NCBI RefSeq assembly: GCF_000400735.1 | Contig: NZ_KE007371.1 | Coordinates: forward strand, 270,702-334,701 | Direction: 5' to 3' | Source: Acinetobacter tandoii DSM 14970 = CIP 107469 | GTDB lineage: Bacteria; Pseudomonadota; Gammaproteobacteria; Pseudomonadales; Moraxellaceae | Length of the DNA: 64,000 bases | In this document: positions 19,750-29,296 of the stretch, one piece after another | How the letters are laid out: each line of letters starts with the position of its first letter | Numbering within the stretch: the stretch's first letter is position 1 | The notes under the pieces: model-generated | What the model was told of the DNA's origin: nothing | The model's input: the letters and a program-made list of their open reading frames with translations, nothing else | The model's database searches: none | Translations under genes and position numbers: made by a program

Positions 19750-20847
19750 ATGACACAACATAATGACGTTCTTTTTGCTTATTGGGTGCCCAATGTCAGT
19801 GGTGGCTTGGTCGTTAGTGACATTGAACAGCGTACTGACTGGAGTTATGAGTACAATGTCCGTTTGGCGCAAACGGCTGAGCAAAATGGCTTTGCGTATG
19901 CACTGACTCAAATTCGCTTTACCGCTGGTTATGGTGCAGAAAATCAACATGAGTCGGTGAGTTTTAGCCATGGTCTCTTGGCTAAAACAGAAAAACTCAA
20001 AGTTATTGCTGCGATTTTGCCTGGTCCCTGGAAACCTGTTTTAGCTGCGAAACAATTAGCCACGATTGATCACTTATCGCAAGGACGCATTGCAATTAAT
20101 GTGGTCAGTGGATGGTTTAAAGGTGAATTCGATGCCATTGGGGAAGAATGGCCCGAACATGATCAACGTTATGCACGTTCAGAAGAATTCATTCGGAGCC
20201 TCAAAGGAATTTGGACACAGGATCATTTTAGTTTTCAAGGCCGTTACTACCAATTTAATGACTACACCTTAAAACCAAAGCCTGTGCAGCAACCTCATAT
20301 TGAAATCTTTCAGGGGGGCAGCTCTCGTGCCGCACGTGATATGGCTGCCCGCGTTTCGGACTGGTATTTCACCAATGGCAATACCGTCGAAGAACTGAAA
20401 AAACAAATCGATGATATTCGCGAGAAAGCCAAACTAAATGGTCATCAGGTCAAAATTGGGGTAAATGCCTTCATTATTGCCCGTGATACAGAAGAAGAGG
20501 CTCAAGCAGTATTACAGGAAATTATTGCCAAGGCCAATATTTCAGCCGTTAATGCCTTTGGTGACGCCACACGTGAAGCAGGCGCTGCAACGATAGAAGG
20601 CGAAGGCAACTGGGCAAAATCGACTTTTGAAGACTTAGTTCAATATAACGATGGGTTTAAAACCAATCTGATTGGTACACCTGAACAGATTGCCCAGCGA
20701 ATCATTGAGTTAAAACACGTGGGGGTTGATCTGGTTTTATCTGGCTTCTTACATTTTATTGAAGAAGTCGAATACTTCGGCGCAAAGGTGTTGCCTTTGG
20801 TCCGTGAACTTGAAGCACAACATCGTGTACAAGCAAAGTCTGCTTAA
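19750..20847 (+). CDS. sfnG: SfnG dimethylsulfone monooxygenase (FMNH2-dependent)
   Basis: 365 residues of the bacterial luciferase-like, two-component flavin monooxygenase family. SfnG oxidises dimethylsulfone to methanesulfinate using FMNH2 and oxygen. The start FAYWVPNVSGGLVVS and segments TRFTAGYGAE-like (IRFTAGYGAENQHES), INVVSGWFKGEFDAIGE and FQGGSSRAARDMAA are typical. It follows msuE, which provides FMNH2, after 27 bases, so they form an operon. The methanesulfonate steps (msuC, msuD or ssu genes) are not in this window. A GC-rich terminator lies downstream. Confidence 0.9.
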   Translation: MTQHNDVLFAYWVPNVSGGLVVSDIEQRTDWSYEYNVRLAQTAEQNGFAYALTQIRFTAGYGAENQHESVSFSHGLLAKTEKLKVIAAILPGPWKPVLAAKQLATIDHLSQGRIAINVVSGWFKGEFDAIGEEWPEHDQRYARSEEFIRSLKGIWTQDHFSFQGRYYQFNDYTLKPKPVQQPHIEIFQGGSSRAARDMAARVSDWYFTNGNTVEELKKQIDDIREKAKLNGHQVKIGVNAFIIARDTEEEAQAVLQEIIAKANISAVNAFGDATREAGAATIEGEGNWAKSTFEDLVQYNDGFKTNLIGTPEQIAQRIIELKHVGVDLVLSGFLHFIEEVEYFGAKVLPLVRELEAQHRVQAKSA

Positions 20848-20918
20848 TTATTGCATTACAATTTAAGCAGACTGGTTTCATGTACCTATAACAACAATAA
20901 CATGGCAACACCAAATTT

Positions 20919-20948
20919 CCCCTGAGGCTCGGCTTAGGGGATTTTTTT
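20919..20948 (+). terminator. Terminator of msuE-sfnG
   Basis: CCCCTGAG/CTTAGGGG stem (one G-T pair), loop GCTCGG, followed by ATTTTTTTGG. Confidence 0.85.
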
Positions 20949-20998
20949 GGGATAAAATAAAATTTAATTCGCCGTGATATCCGTTTAAATACTTGGTC

Positions 20999-21334
20999 TT
21001 AGAATACTCTAGAACTTTGCATATATTCTGCAGTTACCTGATTCAAACTGTCCAAAATCTGGTCTTTTTGACCCGTCTGAATTACATTGCCCAGTTGCAA
21101 CATATAATCCAATAGCTGCTGTTTGGCGGCTTGGGCAAACTCAGATGTGACCGCTTGATCTTCGTAGAGTAAAACGTAATTTTTAGCAAACCCGTAAATT
21201 AAAAATAAAGCGGTTTGTTCAGATGAATCTATGGCAAGTGGAATACTTTGCTCACAAAGCTGTTTGAGTTTTTTGAAGGCATCAGTGCCCAAAGAGAGCG
21301 TTTGGAATTGGGTCAAAATAGATTGAAAAATCAT
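20999..21334 (-). CDS. Small helical hypothetical protein
   Basis: 111 residues, no membrane segment or signal peptide, predicted mostly alpha-helical with no Trp or Cys motif of note. A GAGGATC ribosome binding site lies before the ATG and codon use is like the neighbours, so it is probably a real gene. I recognise no family. It is downstream of, and opposite to, msuE-sfnG and lies about 210 bases beyond the end of acs on the same strand, so it could be co-transcribed with acs by read-through. Confidence 0.7.
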   Translation of the reverse strand: MIFQSILTQFQTLSLGTDAFKKLKQLCEQSIPLAIDSSEQTALFLIYGFAKNYVLLYEDQAVTSEFAQAAKQQLLDYMLQLGNVIQTGQKDQILDSLNQVTAEYMQSSRVF

Positions 21335-21475
21335 TTGAAAAGATCCTCACAAAAAGAAAATCTACAGATTTCAATCTGACTCGTCAACTTAAAAAATTTA
21401 TACTTACATCTTCTTTCCAAAATCTTAAAAATAATTCGTTTTAACCAGACGTTAAATTATTTTTTAATCCGATTA

Positions 21476-21506
21476 GCAAGAAGCAGCGTATCACGCGACT
21501 TCTTGC
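21476..21506 (-). terminator. Hairpin downstream of acs
   Basis: GCAAGAAG/CTTCTTGC stem with an inner AGCG/CGC section. No long U run follows on the minus strand, so termination may be partial. Confidence 0.45.
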
Positions 21507-21546
21507 CTTAAATTTCTTATAAATTTAGAACCCAATCCAAGCGGAC

Positions 21547-23502
21547 TTAAGAGGGGGCTTTCGAGTAAACATTGGCGATCAGAACCTCCACCACTTGTGG
21601 GTCAGCTAGGGTTGAAGTATCCCCTAAGCTATCCAATTCATTCGCGGCAATCTTTCTGAGAATTCGTCGCATAATTTTACCCGAACGGGTTTTAGGTAAA
21701 GCAGGTGCCCAATGTACCGCATCTGGCGTAGCAACAGGACCCAGCACTTTACGTACCCACGCCACCAACTCAGCTCTCAGTTCTTCAGACTCAGCAACAT
21801 CTGCTTGTAAAGTCACAAAAGTACAAATACCCTGCCCTTTAATCTCATGCGGCATACCCACCACAGCAGCTTCAGCAACAGCTTCATGTGCCACCAAGGC
21901 ACTTTCAATTTCTGCCGTGCCTAGACGATGCCCTGCAACATTTAACACATCATCCACACGTCCTGTAATCCAGTAATAGCCATCTTTATCTCTTCTCGCC
22001 CCATCCCCTGTAAAATAACTGCCCGGATAAGTCGAGAAATAGGCTTCAATAAAGCGTGCGGGATCACCCCAAATGGTACGCATTTGCCCCGGCCAAGAAT
22101 CCTTAATAATCAGATTGCCTTCGGCCTCACCTTCCAGTTCTTTGCCCTCTGCATCAACCAAAGCGGGTTGAATTCCAAACATGGGACGTGTAGCAGAGCC
22201 CGGTTTTAAATCCGTTGCACCAGGTAATGGGGAAATTAAAATACCGCCTGTTTCGGTTTGCCACCACGTATCCACAATCGGGCAGCGGCTTTCTCCCACA
22301 ACGGTGTAATACCAATTCCATGCTTCAGGATTAATTGGTTCACCCACCGAACCCAATAAACGTAAACTGCTCCGATCACTCTCTCGCACAAAGGCATCGC
22401 CCTCACGCATCATAGAACGAATAGCGGTAGGTGCAGTGTATAAAATAGTGACATTATGCTTATCGACGATATGCCCCGTACGTGCCCAACTTGGATATTG
22501 CGGGACACCTTCAAACATGACCGTGGTTGCACCATTCGAAAGTGGTCCATAAATCACGTAGGAGTGTCCTGTAATCCAGCCCACATCAGCAGTACACCAG
22601 AAAATATCATCTTGTTTTAAATCGAATACTTCACGGAAAGTACTGTTCACATAGGTCAAGTAACCCCCTGTGGTATGCAATACTCCTTTCGGTTTCCCAG
22701 TCGAACCTGAGGTATATAAAATAAATAATGGATCTTCAGCTTTCATGGGTTCTGGCGGGCAAATATCATTCACCGACATAATTTCCGTGTGATACCACAA
22801 ATCACGCTGCGGTTTCATCTCAATTGGATTGCCTGTACGGTGTACCACTATGACATTTTGCACCGACTCTGTACCTGACAGACTTAAAGCAGCATCGACA
22901 TTCTCTTTCAGAAAAATCGGTTTGCCACCGCGCATGCCAGAGTCCGCCGTAATCACGACTTTCGCCTGACTGTCTTCAATTCGGCTGGCCAAAGAATCGG
23001 GAGAAAATCCACCAAACACCACACAATGTACGGCGCCAATCCGAGCACAAGCCAACATAGAAATTGCAGCTTCCGAAACCATTGGCATATACAGTACTAC
23101 TCGATCGCCTTTTTTAACCCCATTTTTCTTCAAAACATTGGCAAACCGACAAACCTCATCATGCAATTCCATATAAGAAATAATTTTATGTCGTGAAGGA
23201 TGATCTCCTTCCCAAATAATGGCAGGTTTATACGGATGTTCTTTTAAGTGTCGGTCTAAGCAGTTGGCACAGACATTCAATTCGCCATCGGCAAACCATT
23301 CAATTTTAAAATTTTCTTTAGCAAAATTGGTATTTTTGACTTGCGTGAATGGGGTGATCCACTCCAGTTTGTGAGCTTGCTCTGCCCAAAAATCTTCAGG
23401 ATGCTCAATGGATTGCTGATAACGTTCAAAATATTCGGCTTCATTGGTCCGTGCCGTTTTCTTAAATTCTTCTGGAACAGGATAGACTTCTTTCATATTC
23501 AT
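21547..23502 (-). CDS. acs: Acetyl-CoA synthetase
   Basis: 651 residues, the usual family length (about 650). It activates acetate with ATP and CoA to acetyl-CoA. Motifs: P-loop-like [59 protein letters not shown], in pieces, and the C-terminal [12 protein letters not shown] containing the lysine whose acetylation inactivates the enzyme in other bacteria. Start at the first ATG, behind AAGGAAGT. With ActP, CrbS and CrbR nearby it completes an acetate-scavenging set; regulation by CrbR is inferred from those homologues. Confidence 0.97.
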   Translation of the reverse strand: MNMKEVYPVPEEFKKTARTNEAEYFERYQQSIEHPEDFWAEQAHKLEWITPFTQVKNTNFAKENFKIEWFADGELNVCANCLDRHLKEHPYKPAIIWEGDHPSRHKIISYMELHDEVCRFANVLKKNGVKKGDRVVLYMPMVSEAAISMLACARIGAVHCVVFGGFSPDSLASRIEDSQAKVVITADSGMRGGKPIFLKENVDAALSLSGTESVQNVIVVHRTGNPIEMKPQRDLWYHTEIMSVNDICPPEPMKAEDPLFILYTSGSTGKPKGVLHTTGGYLTYVNSTFREVFDLKQDDIFWCTADVGWITGHSYVIYGPLSNGATTVMFEGVPQYPSWARTGHIVDKHNVTILYTAPTAIRSMMREGDAFVRESDRSSLRLLGSVGEPINPEAWNWYYTVVGESRCPIVDTWWQTETGGILISPLPGATDLKPGSATRPMFGIQPALVDAEGKELEGEAEGNLIIKDSWPGQMRTIWGDPARFIEAYFSTYPGSYFTGDGARRDKDGYYWITGRVDDVLNVAGHRLGTAEIESALVAHEAVAEAAVVGMPHEIKGQGICTFVTLQADVAESEELRAELVAWVRKVLGPVATPDAVHWAPALPKTRSGKIMRRILRKIAANELDSLGDTSTLADPQVVEVLIANVYSKAPS

Positions 23503-23786
23503 ACTTCCTTGATCTTCTCCATCTCATCACGAGATGCATGCCACGTTATATATTTTTTATTGCTGCATCTGGGCAGTATTACGGCTCTTTTTTAGACACT
23601 GCAATCATGCTTTGGTCGTATATTATTTATACAGCTTAAATTCAAAAGATGAAATCTAAGTTCTAGAAAAACTTTCGATGAATCAGTGTTTGGCGCTTAA
23701 ATTCATCTTATAATTTTCCTGAAATGCCACGTATCTTCTTTTGCAAAACGCAACATTTCATTACCGAATCCACACTAGGAAAGCCT

Positions 23787-24368
23787 ATGAGCACTCCGCA
23801 AACATCACCATTTTTCTCACGTAATGTCTCACCTCAAAATGAGAATCCTTTGTCTATGCAAGGGCGCTTTGGTCGACTGAGCTTGATTGCTTGGAGTGGT
23901 TTTCTCAATCTAATCACCTTTTTTGCCACATTGGCCTTAAGCCTGTTCCTTGGAATTTTTAATTTCAGTACCTATTCTTTAGAAAGCAATGTCTTACAAA
24001 CCTTTTTAAGCGTGGCTGGACTTGGTTTTTGGGTCATTTTCATTCTGTATTTTTATTTCAGTTTGGTGATTATGATCCGTCGCCTTCATGACCTGAATAA
24101 ATCAGGCTGGATGCTGTTGTTGTTCTTGATTCCGCTTGTTAATTTTTTTATGGCATTTTATGTATTATTGGCTTCAGGTACAGCAGGATTAAATCAATAC
24201 GGTGCGCCGCGTACCACACCTGTTTGGGAGAAAATTCTAGCGTGGCTGATGATCATTTTGTTTGTGTTAAGTTTTATGGCCTCTGGGAGTTTCATCTCTT
24301 ATATGATGGGAGCAGGTGAGCTCGAAACCCCACAAGAAGTCATTCAAAAAGGAACTGAATATTTTTAA
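23787..24368 (+). CDS. DUF805 inner-membrane protein
   Basis: 193 residues from ATG 23787, which has AGGAAAG before it; an in-frame ATG at 23724 lacks one. Four hydrophobic segments and the DUF805 signatures are present: GRFGRLSLIAWSG near the N-terminus, IRRLHDLNKSGWMLLLFLIPLVNF, in pieces, and the GTAGLNQYG tail. Function of the family is unknown. It stands between acs (divergent) and the MscS channel gene (same strand, 105 bases downstream), with no clear operon signal. Confidence 0.88.
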   Translation: MSTPQTSPFFSRNVSPQNENPLSMQGRFGRLSLIAWSGFLNLITFFATLALSLFLGIFNFSTYSLESNVLQTFLSVAGLGFWVIFILYFYFSLVIMIRRLHDLNKSGWMLLLFLIPLVNFFMAFYVLLASGTAGLNQYGAPRTTPVWEKILAWLMIILFVLSFMASGSFISYMMGAGELETPQEVIQKGTEYF

Positions 24369-24473
24369 CGGCGATCCACATGATTAAAGCTGTATAACTT
24401 CAGTTCTATTTGGTTATCTTTCTGGCACTTTTCAGGCAAAATAGCGACAAATTTAAATTGTTTCGGATCTCCT

Positions 24474-25460
24474 GTGGCAGAACAACAACACAACCTGAGC
24501 GAAGTTGCTCAGGGAACTTCTCAAATGATACAAGAAGCAGGTGCAAAAACGGCTGAAACCGTGATTGCACATACTGCAAAATATAATGATGCCTACACCA
24601 CCATTGATAAAATCATGGCCAGTTTTTGGGAGCGTGTACCCTATTTCTGTATTGCCCTGATTGTTATAGTTATTTTCTGGCTATTGTCTAAGGTGTTTAA
24701 GTTCTTTGTTCGTAAAACATTAGAAAATCGCTCATATACGCGACAAAATCTGGTGCTGGTATTGAATCGTGTCGGAACCAGTATCATTATTTTCTTTGGT
24801 TTTCTAATTGCCATGGTCATTGCCATTCCAGGCTTTACTCCAGGACAACTGATGAGTGCCTTGGGAATTGGTTCGGTGGCGATTGGTTTTGCCTTCAAAG
24901 ACATTTTCCAGAATATGCTGTCAGGTATTCTGATTTTACTCGGTGAACCGTTCCGTATAGGCGATGATATTATCGTTAATAATATGGAAGGGACCGTTGA
25001 GGATATTCAGATTCGCGCAACCTTCTTACGCTCCAATGATGGTCGCCGCATTGTGATTCCAAATGCAACCGTCTATACCAGCCCTGTTACGGTGAATACC
25101 GCTTACCAACGTCGTCGTTGTGAGTTCATAGTAGGGATTGGTTATGAAGATGATGAACAAAAAGCCAAAAACATTATTACAGCCATTTTAGATAAAAATC
25201 GTAATGTCCTCAGTCAACCTGGCTTTACAGTTAATGTCAGTGCGTTGGCTGATTTTTCGGTGAATCTGACCGTACGTTGGTGGATTGATACTACTGAAAC
25301 CAATATTGCGGCATCAATCAGTGAAATTCAGGCCGAAGTCAAACGAGCCTTTAATGAACACAATATTAATATTCCTTATCCAGTACAAGAGGTAAAAGTC
25401 CACCGTGACCAGAACCTTCCTTACATGAACGCAGAAACCTCAGGTAAACAAACGCCCTAA
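24474..25460 (+). CDS. Small-conductance mechanosensitive channel (MscS family)
   Basis: 328 residues with GTG start. Membrane helices at about 58-76 and 101-125, then the pore-lining helix 3 (LMSALGIGSVAIGFAFKDIFQNMLSGILIL), read in pieces, with the Ala/Gly pattern typical of MscS. The beta domain (EPFRIGDDI, VEDIQIRAT, NDGRRIVIPNATVY) and the C-terminal vestibule follow (IGYEDDEQKAK). It releases solutes on hypo-osmotic shock. An extra N-terminal soluble stretch of about 50 residues precedes helix 1. Its last 21 bases overlap the 3' end of rsmE on the other strand. Confidence 0.93.
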   Translation: MAEQQHNLSEVAQGTSQMIQEAGAKTAETVIAHTAKYNDAYTTIDKIMASFWERVPYFCIALIVIVIFWLLSKVFKFFVRKTLENRSYTRQNLVLVLNRVGTSIIIFFGFLIAMVIAIPGFTPGQLMSALGIGSVAIGFAFKDIFQNMLSGILILLGEPFRIGDDIIVNNMEGTVEDIQIRATFLRSNDGRRIVIPNATVYTSPVTVNTAYQRRRCEFIVGIGYEDDEQKAKNIITAILDKNRNVLSQPGFTVNVSALADFSVNLTVRWWIDTTETNIAASISEIQAEVKRAFNEHNINIPYPVQEVKVHRDQNLPYMNAETSGKQTP

Positions 25461-26147
25461 AATATAGGGAATTGCAGTTTCCGTTCTTAAAATTCGGTTG
25501 CCTAAGCTCACCGCTTGGCAGCCATTTTTTTCAAGTAGATCAATTTCATAAGGAATAAAGCCGCCTTCTGGCCCAATCAGCAAGGTACAGGCATGTGTAA
25601 TCGCATTCGGCATAGTCATGCCTGCATAAGGATGCGCCACATAAGCAGGTCTTTCAACCGTAATCCACGTCGGTAATACATCTTCCACAAAAGGTTTAAA
25701 CCGCTTATAAATTTCGATTTTCGGTGCAACTGTATCGCCAGCTTGCTCTAATCCCAAGGTCACGTATTGATCAATCTGCTGTAAAAAAGGGGTTTGCCAA
25801 TAACTTTTATCCACCCGATAACTGTGTAGCAATACAACTTTTTCCACCCCTATCGTCACGCTGTCCATGATTAAACGCCGCAATACTTTCGGACGTGGCA
25901 TCGCCACAATTAAGGTTACTGGCAATTTAGCAGGAACAGGTTCAGTCTGAATGGGTGTCACTTGAATGACACGATCACTGACCATCAGGACTTCGGTTAA
26001 ATAGCGTTGACCTTCACGGATCCCGACTTTCAAGCGATCACCAACCTGTACGTTCAGATGGGTACGTAAGTGCGCTAACTGGCGAGTGGATGTAATTGAC
26101 CAAACTTCAGATTCGGTTTGGCGCGGGTCTAAAAGAACGATATTCAT
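25440..26147 (-). CDS. rsmE: RsmE 16S rRNA m3U1498 methyltransferase
   Basis: 235 residues from ATG 26147 (MNIVLLDPRQ); a GTG 14 codons upstream would add a hydrophobic extension unlike the family. RsmE methylates N3 of U1498 in 16S rRNA within the 30S subunit. SPOUT-fold motifs near the C-terminus: LLIGPEGGFIPYE, the SLGNRILRTETA knot that binds S-adenosylmethionine, and VEKVVLLHSYR earlier. The N-terminal PUA-like domain has HLRTHLNVQVGD. The ribosome binding site is weak. It runs tail to tail into the mscS-like gene with a 21-base overlap. Confidence 0.93.
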   Translation of the reverse strand: MNIVLLDPRQTESEVWSITSTRQLAHLRTHLNVQVGDRLKVGIREGQRYLTEVLMVSDRVIQVTPIQTEPVPAKLPVTLIVAMPRPKVLRRLIMDSVTIGVEKVVLLHSYRVDKSYWQTPFLQQIDQYVTLGLEQAGDTVAPKIEIYKRFKPFVEDVLPTWITVERPAYVAHPYAGMTMPNAITHACTLLIGPEGGFIPYEIDLLEKNGCQAVSLGNRILRTETAIPYILGRLFT

Positions 26148-26205
26148 AATAAAGAGAACAAATCCAATCAGTAAAGGCTCAATCAGCACATGCTATCGCA
26201 GAGGG

Positions 26206-26300
26206 TGACAGGGATGTCGCCCGCGGTGCTGAGGTACAGGACGTACCTTCAGCACCGCAAAAGATTTTTGCTACTTTTCATCTCTGAAAAGTAGGAATCA
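26206..26300. repeat. Palindromic intergenic element, copy 2
   Basis: Begins GACAGGGATGTCGCCC. A long stem GCGGTGCTGA-GGTAC/GTACC-TCAGCACCGC spans 26223-26258, then a perfect 10-bp hairpin CTACTTTTCA/TGAAAAGTAG at 26271-26294. Module order matches the copy at 2026-2150, with different hairpin sequence but shared GGATGTCGCCCG. Confidence 0.65.
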
Positions 26301-26369
26301 CCTACACAAAGGCATCAACTGAATCCACAATATTTGCGGTTGTGACAAACGCATTCAAATTTCAGAGAC

Positions 26370-27650
26370 TTATAAATAGCCATCAATTGCTTGAATATGC
26401 TTTTGCAGAGATCCAGTATTCAACTGCATAATCTTCTGTGCTGCTTGATTCAACTGTTGGGCTTGCCCAGTATCTACCAATAACTGCATCAGTACGACAA
26501 CGGCTTGTTCAGCATTCTCAACCACTTTCACTGCATCGGCATGTAAAAATTCATCCACAATACTTTGGAAATTAAAATAGTTTTTCCCCAATACGGTCGG
26601 GACATCTAAGGCAATCGGCTCTAAAATATTATGTCCACCGCCCGGTTCATTGAGTGAACCACCGACAAAACATGCATCCGATAAGGCGTACCATAACCAC
26701 AGTTCACCCATTGAGTCAGCTAAGTAGACTTGGTTATCCGCCACTATTTCTTGCTTTAAACTTCGACGAGCCGTGTTTAAATTTAAACTTTGTGCAATTG
26801 CAAAGACCTCATCGAAACGTTCAGGGTGCCTTGGTACCACAATGCACAACAGTTCAGGCTGTGCATCCAAATATGGTTTTAAAGCACTTAATAATTTTTG
26901 TTCTTCAGGTGCATGGGTACTGGCAATAGTTATAATTTTCCGCCCAGCAAGTGACCATTCTTGTTTTAGTTGAGCCGCTTGTTTGACAAACAATTCAGGT
27001 GCATGAATATCAAATTTAATACTGCCGACCACCTGTGTTATTGACTGCGCTGTACCTAACTGGATAAAGCGTTCAGCCGTTGCTCGGTCTTGTGCCAAGA
27101 GCTGGTCTAGCCCGTGTAACATCGCGCGAGTTAAACCTGATACTTTGGCATAGCCTTGTGCCGATTTTTCCGAGAGACGTGCGTTCACCAGAATCGAGGG
27201 AACCTTAAAGAGCTGTGCCTGATCCAACAAATTTGGCCATAATTCAGTTTCAACTAAAATTAAAAGCTTTGGTTGATATTTCTGGAAAAAGGCTTGTAGC
27301 AAAGCCTTTTGATCGGCAGGTAAATACACCGCTTGAAACAGAGCATCATAGGGTGCTTTATTAAATAGCGACTTAGAGCGTGCCTGTCCTGTTTTAGTCG
27401 TATTGGTCACCAAGACAGGATGACCTTGTTTTAAATAGTGTTCAATTAAAGGCTGTGCTGCATTGGTTTCACCGACTGAAACGGCGTGGAACCATAGCGC
27501 ATTGCGGTTTTTCGGCGTTTGAAATGGCCCAAAACGCTCAAGACATTCTTGTTGGTAAGCTCTTTCATCTTGCGCCCGTTTTTTGATTCGCCATTGATAC
27601 AGCGGTTTAATCATTGCGAGTGCTGCGTTATACCAAAAAGGAGTAGCCAA
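26370..27650 (-). CDS. waaA: WaaA Kdo transferase
   Basis: 426 residues. Transfers Kdo from CMP-Kdo to lipid IVA at the inner face of the inner membrane, starting the lipopolysaccharide/lipooligosaccharide core. Motifs: an N-terminal membrane anchor (WYNAALAMIKPLYQWR), the base-bearing HAVSVGETNAA, ETELWPNLL, VNARLSEKS, TIASTHAPEE and FVGGSLNEPGGGHNILEP. The frame opens with TTG at 27650, supported by GGAG eight bases upstream and by alignment to the family start from memory; an internal ATG 12 codons later would cut the anchor. Confidence 0.95.
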   Translation of the reverse strand: MATPFWYNAALAMIKPLYQWRIKKRAQDERAYQQECLERFGPFQTPKNRNALWFHAVSVGETNAAQPLIEHYLKQGHPVLVTNTTKTGQARSKSLFNKAPYDALFQAVYLPADQKALLQAFFQKYQPKLLILVETELWPNLLDQAQLFKVPSILVNARLSEKSAQGYAKVSGLTRAMLHGLDQLLAQDRATAERFIQLGTAQSITQVVGSIKFDIHAPELFVKQAAQLKQEWSLAGRKIITIASTHAPEEQKLLSALKPYLDAQPELLCIVVPRHPERFDEVFAIAQSLNLNTARRSLKQEIVADNQVYLADSMGELWLWYALSDACFVGGSLNEPGGGHNILEPIALDVPTVLGKNYFNFQSIVDEFLHADAVKVVENAEQAVVVLMQLLVDTGQAQQLNQAAQKIMQLNTGSLQKHIQAIDGYL

Positions 27651-27681
27651 ATACGTGCTCCGAAAAAACGATTACAAATAA

Positions 27682-27719
27682 AACAGCGCAATTTATCACA
27701 CTGGGTAAATTGCGCTGTT
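27682..27719 (-). terminator. Long hairpin between nemA-like gene and waaA
   Basis: Perfect 14-bp stem AACAGCGCAATTTA/TAAATTGCGCTGTT with a 10-base loop. The T run on the minus strand is short (TTTATTTG), so it is a probable but not ideal terminator. Confidence 0.55.
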
Positions 27720-27749
27720 ATCTTGTCGTGAATTTAGCCGAAAAGCAAT

Positions 27750-28829
27750 TTAAACCACTGCTGTTTCAGTTTCAGCTAAAGTTGGATAATCAATATATCC
27801 TGCTGCTACATCTGTCCCGATCATGTTTTCTAGCTTAAGCTCATTCAGAGGTGCATCTTGAACCAAACGCTCAAACAAATCTGGATTGGCAATATAGTCT
27901 TTACCCCAAGACACCGCATCTGCCTGTCCTGTTGCTAATAATTCAATCGCATCTTCACGGCTTAAACGCATGTTAGCGATCAACGGTACGCCACCTGAAC
28001 GTTGTTTCAAGTAAGTACTGATACTGTCATCAGCTAAATATTCTCGGGTAAAGAAAAAGGCAATATTACGTTTACCCAATTCTTCGAGTGCATAACCGAA
28101 TGTTTCACGTGGATTGGCATCGCCCATGTCATGCTCATCGCCACGCGGTGCCAAATGCACCCCAACACGACCTGCACCCCAGACTTCAATCAGCGCATCC
28201 ACCACTTCTAATAACAAACGTGCACGGTTTTCAACACTGCTACCATATTGGTCATCACGTAAATTGGTAGAACTTTGTAGGAACTGGTCAATCAGATAGC
28301 CATTGGCTGCGTGTAATTCAACGCCATCAAAACCGGCTGCTTTGGCATGAATCGCAGCTTGTTTATATTGCTCAATAATGGCTTGGATTTCTGCGATCTC
28401 TAAAGCACGTGGCACCACATATTCACGTTTTGGACGCAATAAGCTGACATAACCTTTCTGTTGTACATTACTTGCTGAAACAGGTGTTTCCCCATTGAGT
28501 AAATCAGGATGCGATACACGCCCTACATGCCACAACTGCGCCACAATTAAGCCATCTTTGGCATGTACCGCCTGAGTGACCTGTTTCCAGCCTTCAACTT
28601 GCGCTTCATTAAACAGCCCTGGTGTATTCAAGTAACCATTGGCTTCTTCCGAAATCACGGTCGCTTCAGAAATAATCAAACCTGCACTTGCACGCTGCGC
28701 ATAATATTCCGCCATCATGGCAGTTGGCACGCGGTCTGCTGTTGCACGACTACGCGTTAAAGGTGCCATAATCACACGGTTTTTTAAGTGTAGATCACCC
28801 AGAGTTAAAGGAGTATTCAATTCAGCCAT
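27750..28829 (-). CDS. Old yellow enzyme family alkene reductase
   Basis: 359 residues from ATG 28829 (MAELNTP), preceded by GAGGCG; the frame is open to a GTG at 28847. NADPH-dependent FMN enzyme reducing activated C=C bonds such as N-ethylmaleimide or nitroesters (NemA-like). Motifs: IMAPLTRSRA, QLWHVGRVSHPD, the substrate-binding HAANGYLIDQF (His, Asn) and the catalytic Tyr in YGSSVENRARL. VGVHLAP has His where many members have Arg next to the flavin; a subgroup may share this. It lies 27 bases behind an ArsR-type regulator on the same strand, an operon likely induced by reactive electrophiles. Confidence 0.9.
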   Translation of the reverse strand: MAELNTPLTLGDLHLKNRVIMAPLTRSRATADRVPTAMMAEYYAQRASAGLIISEATVISEEANGYLNTPGLFNEAQVEGWKQVTQAVHAKDGLIVAQLWHVGRVSHPDLLNGETPVSASNVQQKGYVSLLRPKREYVVPRALEIAEIQAIIEQYKQAAIHAKAAGFDGVELHAANGYLIDQFLQSSTNLRDDQYGSSVENRARLLLEVVDALIEVWGAGRVGVHLAPRGDEHDMGDANPRETFGYALEELGKRNIAFFFTREYLADDSISTYLKQRSGGVPLIANMRLSREDAIELLATGQADAVSWGKDYIANPDLFERLVQDAPLNELKLENMIGTDVAAGYIDYPTLAETETAVV

Positions 28830-28855
28830 AGTCGCCTCGATCGCCACTTTTTCAA

Positions 28856-29155
28856 TTAAAGTGAACGTTGCAAATGTTCGATATATTGCTGAATCAAGGC
28901 TTCATTGCGGGAAAAATAAGACCATTGCCCATATTTCTCGACTTGAATTAAACCTGCTTGCTGGAGCACCGATAGGTGATTGGACATGGTTGATTGCGAG
29001 ACTTTACCTAAACGTTCAATGTGCCCCGCACATACGCCTCGTCTAAAGTCACCACATTCGTCACTCGACAAAAATTGTTCAGGATGTTTTAACCATTCCA
29101 AAATTTGTCGACGGGTCGGATTCGCCAGTGCTTTAAAAATTAAATCAATATCCAT
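28856..29155 (-). CDS. ArsR-family winged-helix repressor
   Basis: 99 residues. Helix-turn-helix core with TRRQILEWLKHPEQ, the recognition stretch SQSTMSNHLSVLQQAG and the wing VEKYGQWSYFSRN. Two Cys, in ECGDFRRGVCAGH, are separated by seven residues and could sense metal, electrophile or oxidant. It precedes the old yellow enzyme gene with a short gap, so autoregulation of the pair is likely. The DNA site should lie in the AT-rich segment upstream at 29200-29260, where GATATATTG/TCGATATAAA-like inverted motifs (TATATCGAATATTTTAGATATA) occur. Confidence 0.88.
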   Translation of the reverse strand: MDIDLIFKALANPTRRQILEWLKHPEQFLSSDECGDFRRGVCAGHIERLGKVSQSTMSNHLSVLQQAGLIQVEKYGQWSYFSRNEALIQQYIEHLQRSL

Positions 29156-29220
29156 AGTTCAGACAGGTTCAATCATGTGCAAGCTTGATTCAGCTTTTCT
29201 TTAATATATCGTATTTTTTC

Positions 29221-29252
29221 GATTTTTATATCGAATATTTTAGATATATTGT
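29221..29252. promoter_or_regulatory. Candidate operator of the ArsR regulator
   Basis: TATATCGAATATTTTAGATATA at about 29228-29249 is an inverted-repeat-like AT-rich element 70-100 bases upstream of the regulator start, a typical ArsR-family operator shape. No direct proof. Confidence 0.3.
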
Positions 29253-29296
29253 AAAAAACTGCATCAAACTTAGCTAAGTTATTGATGATAATTGAC

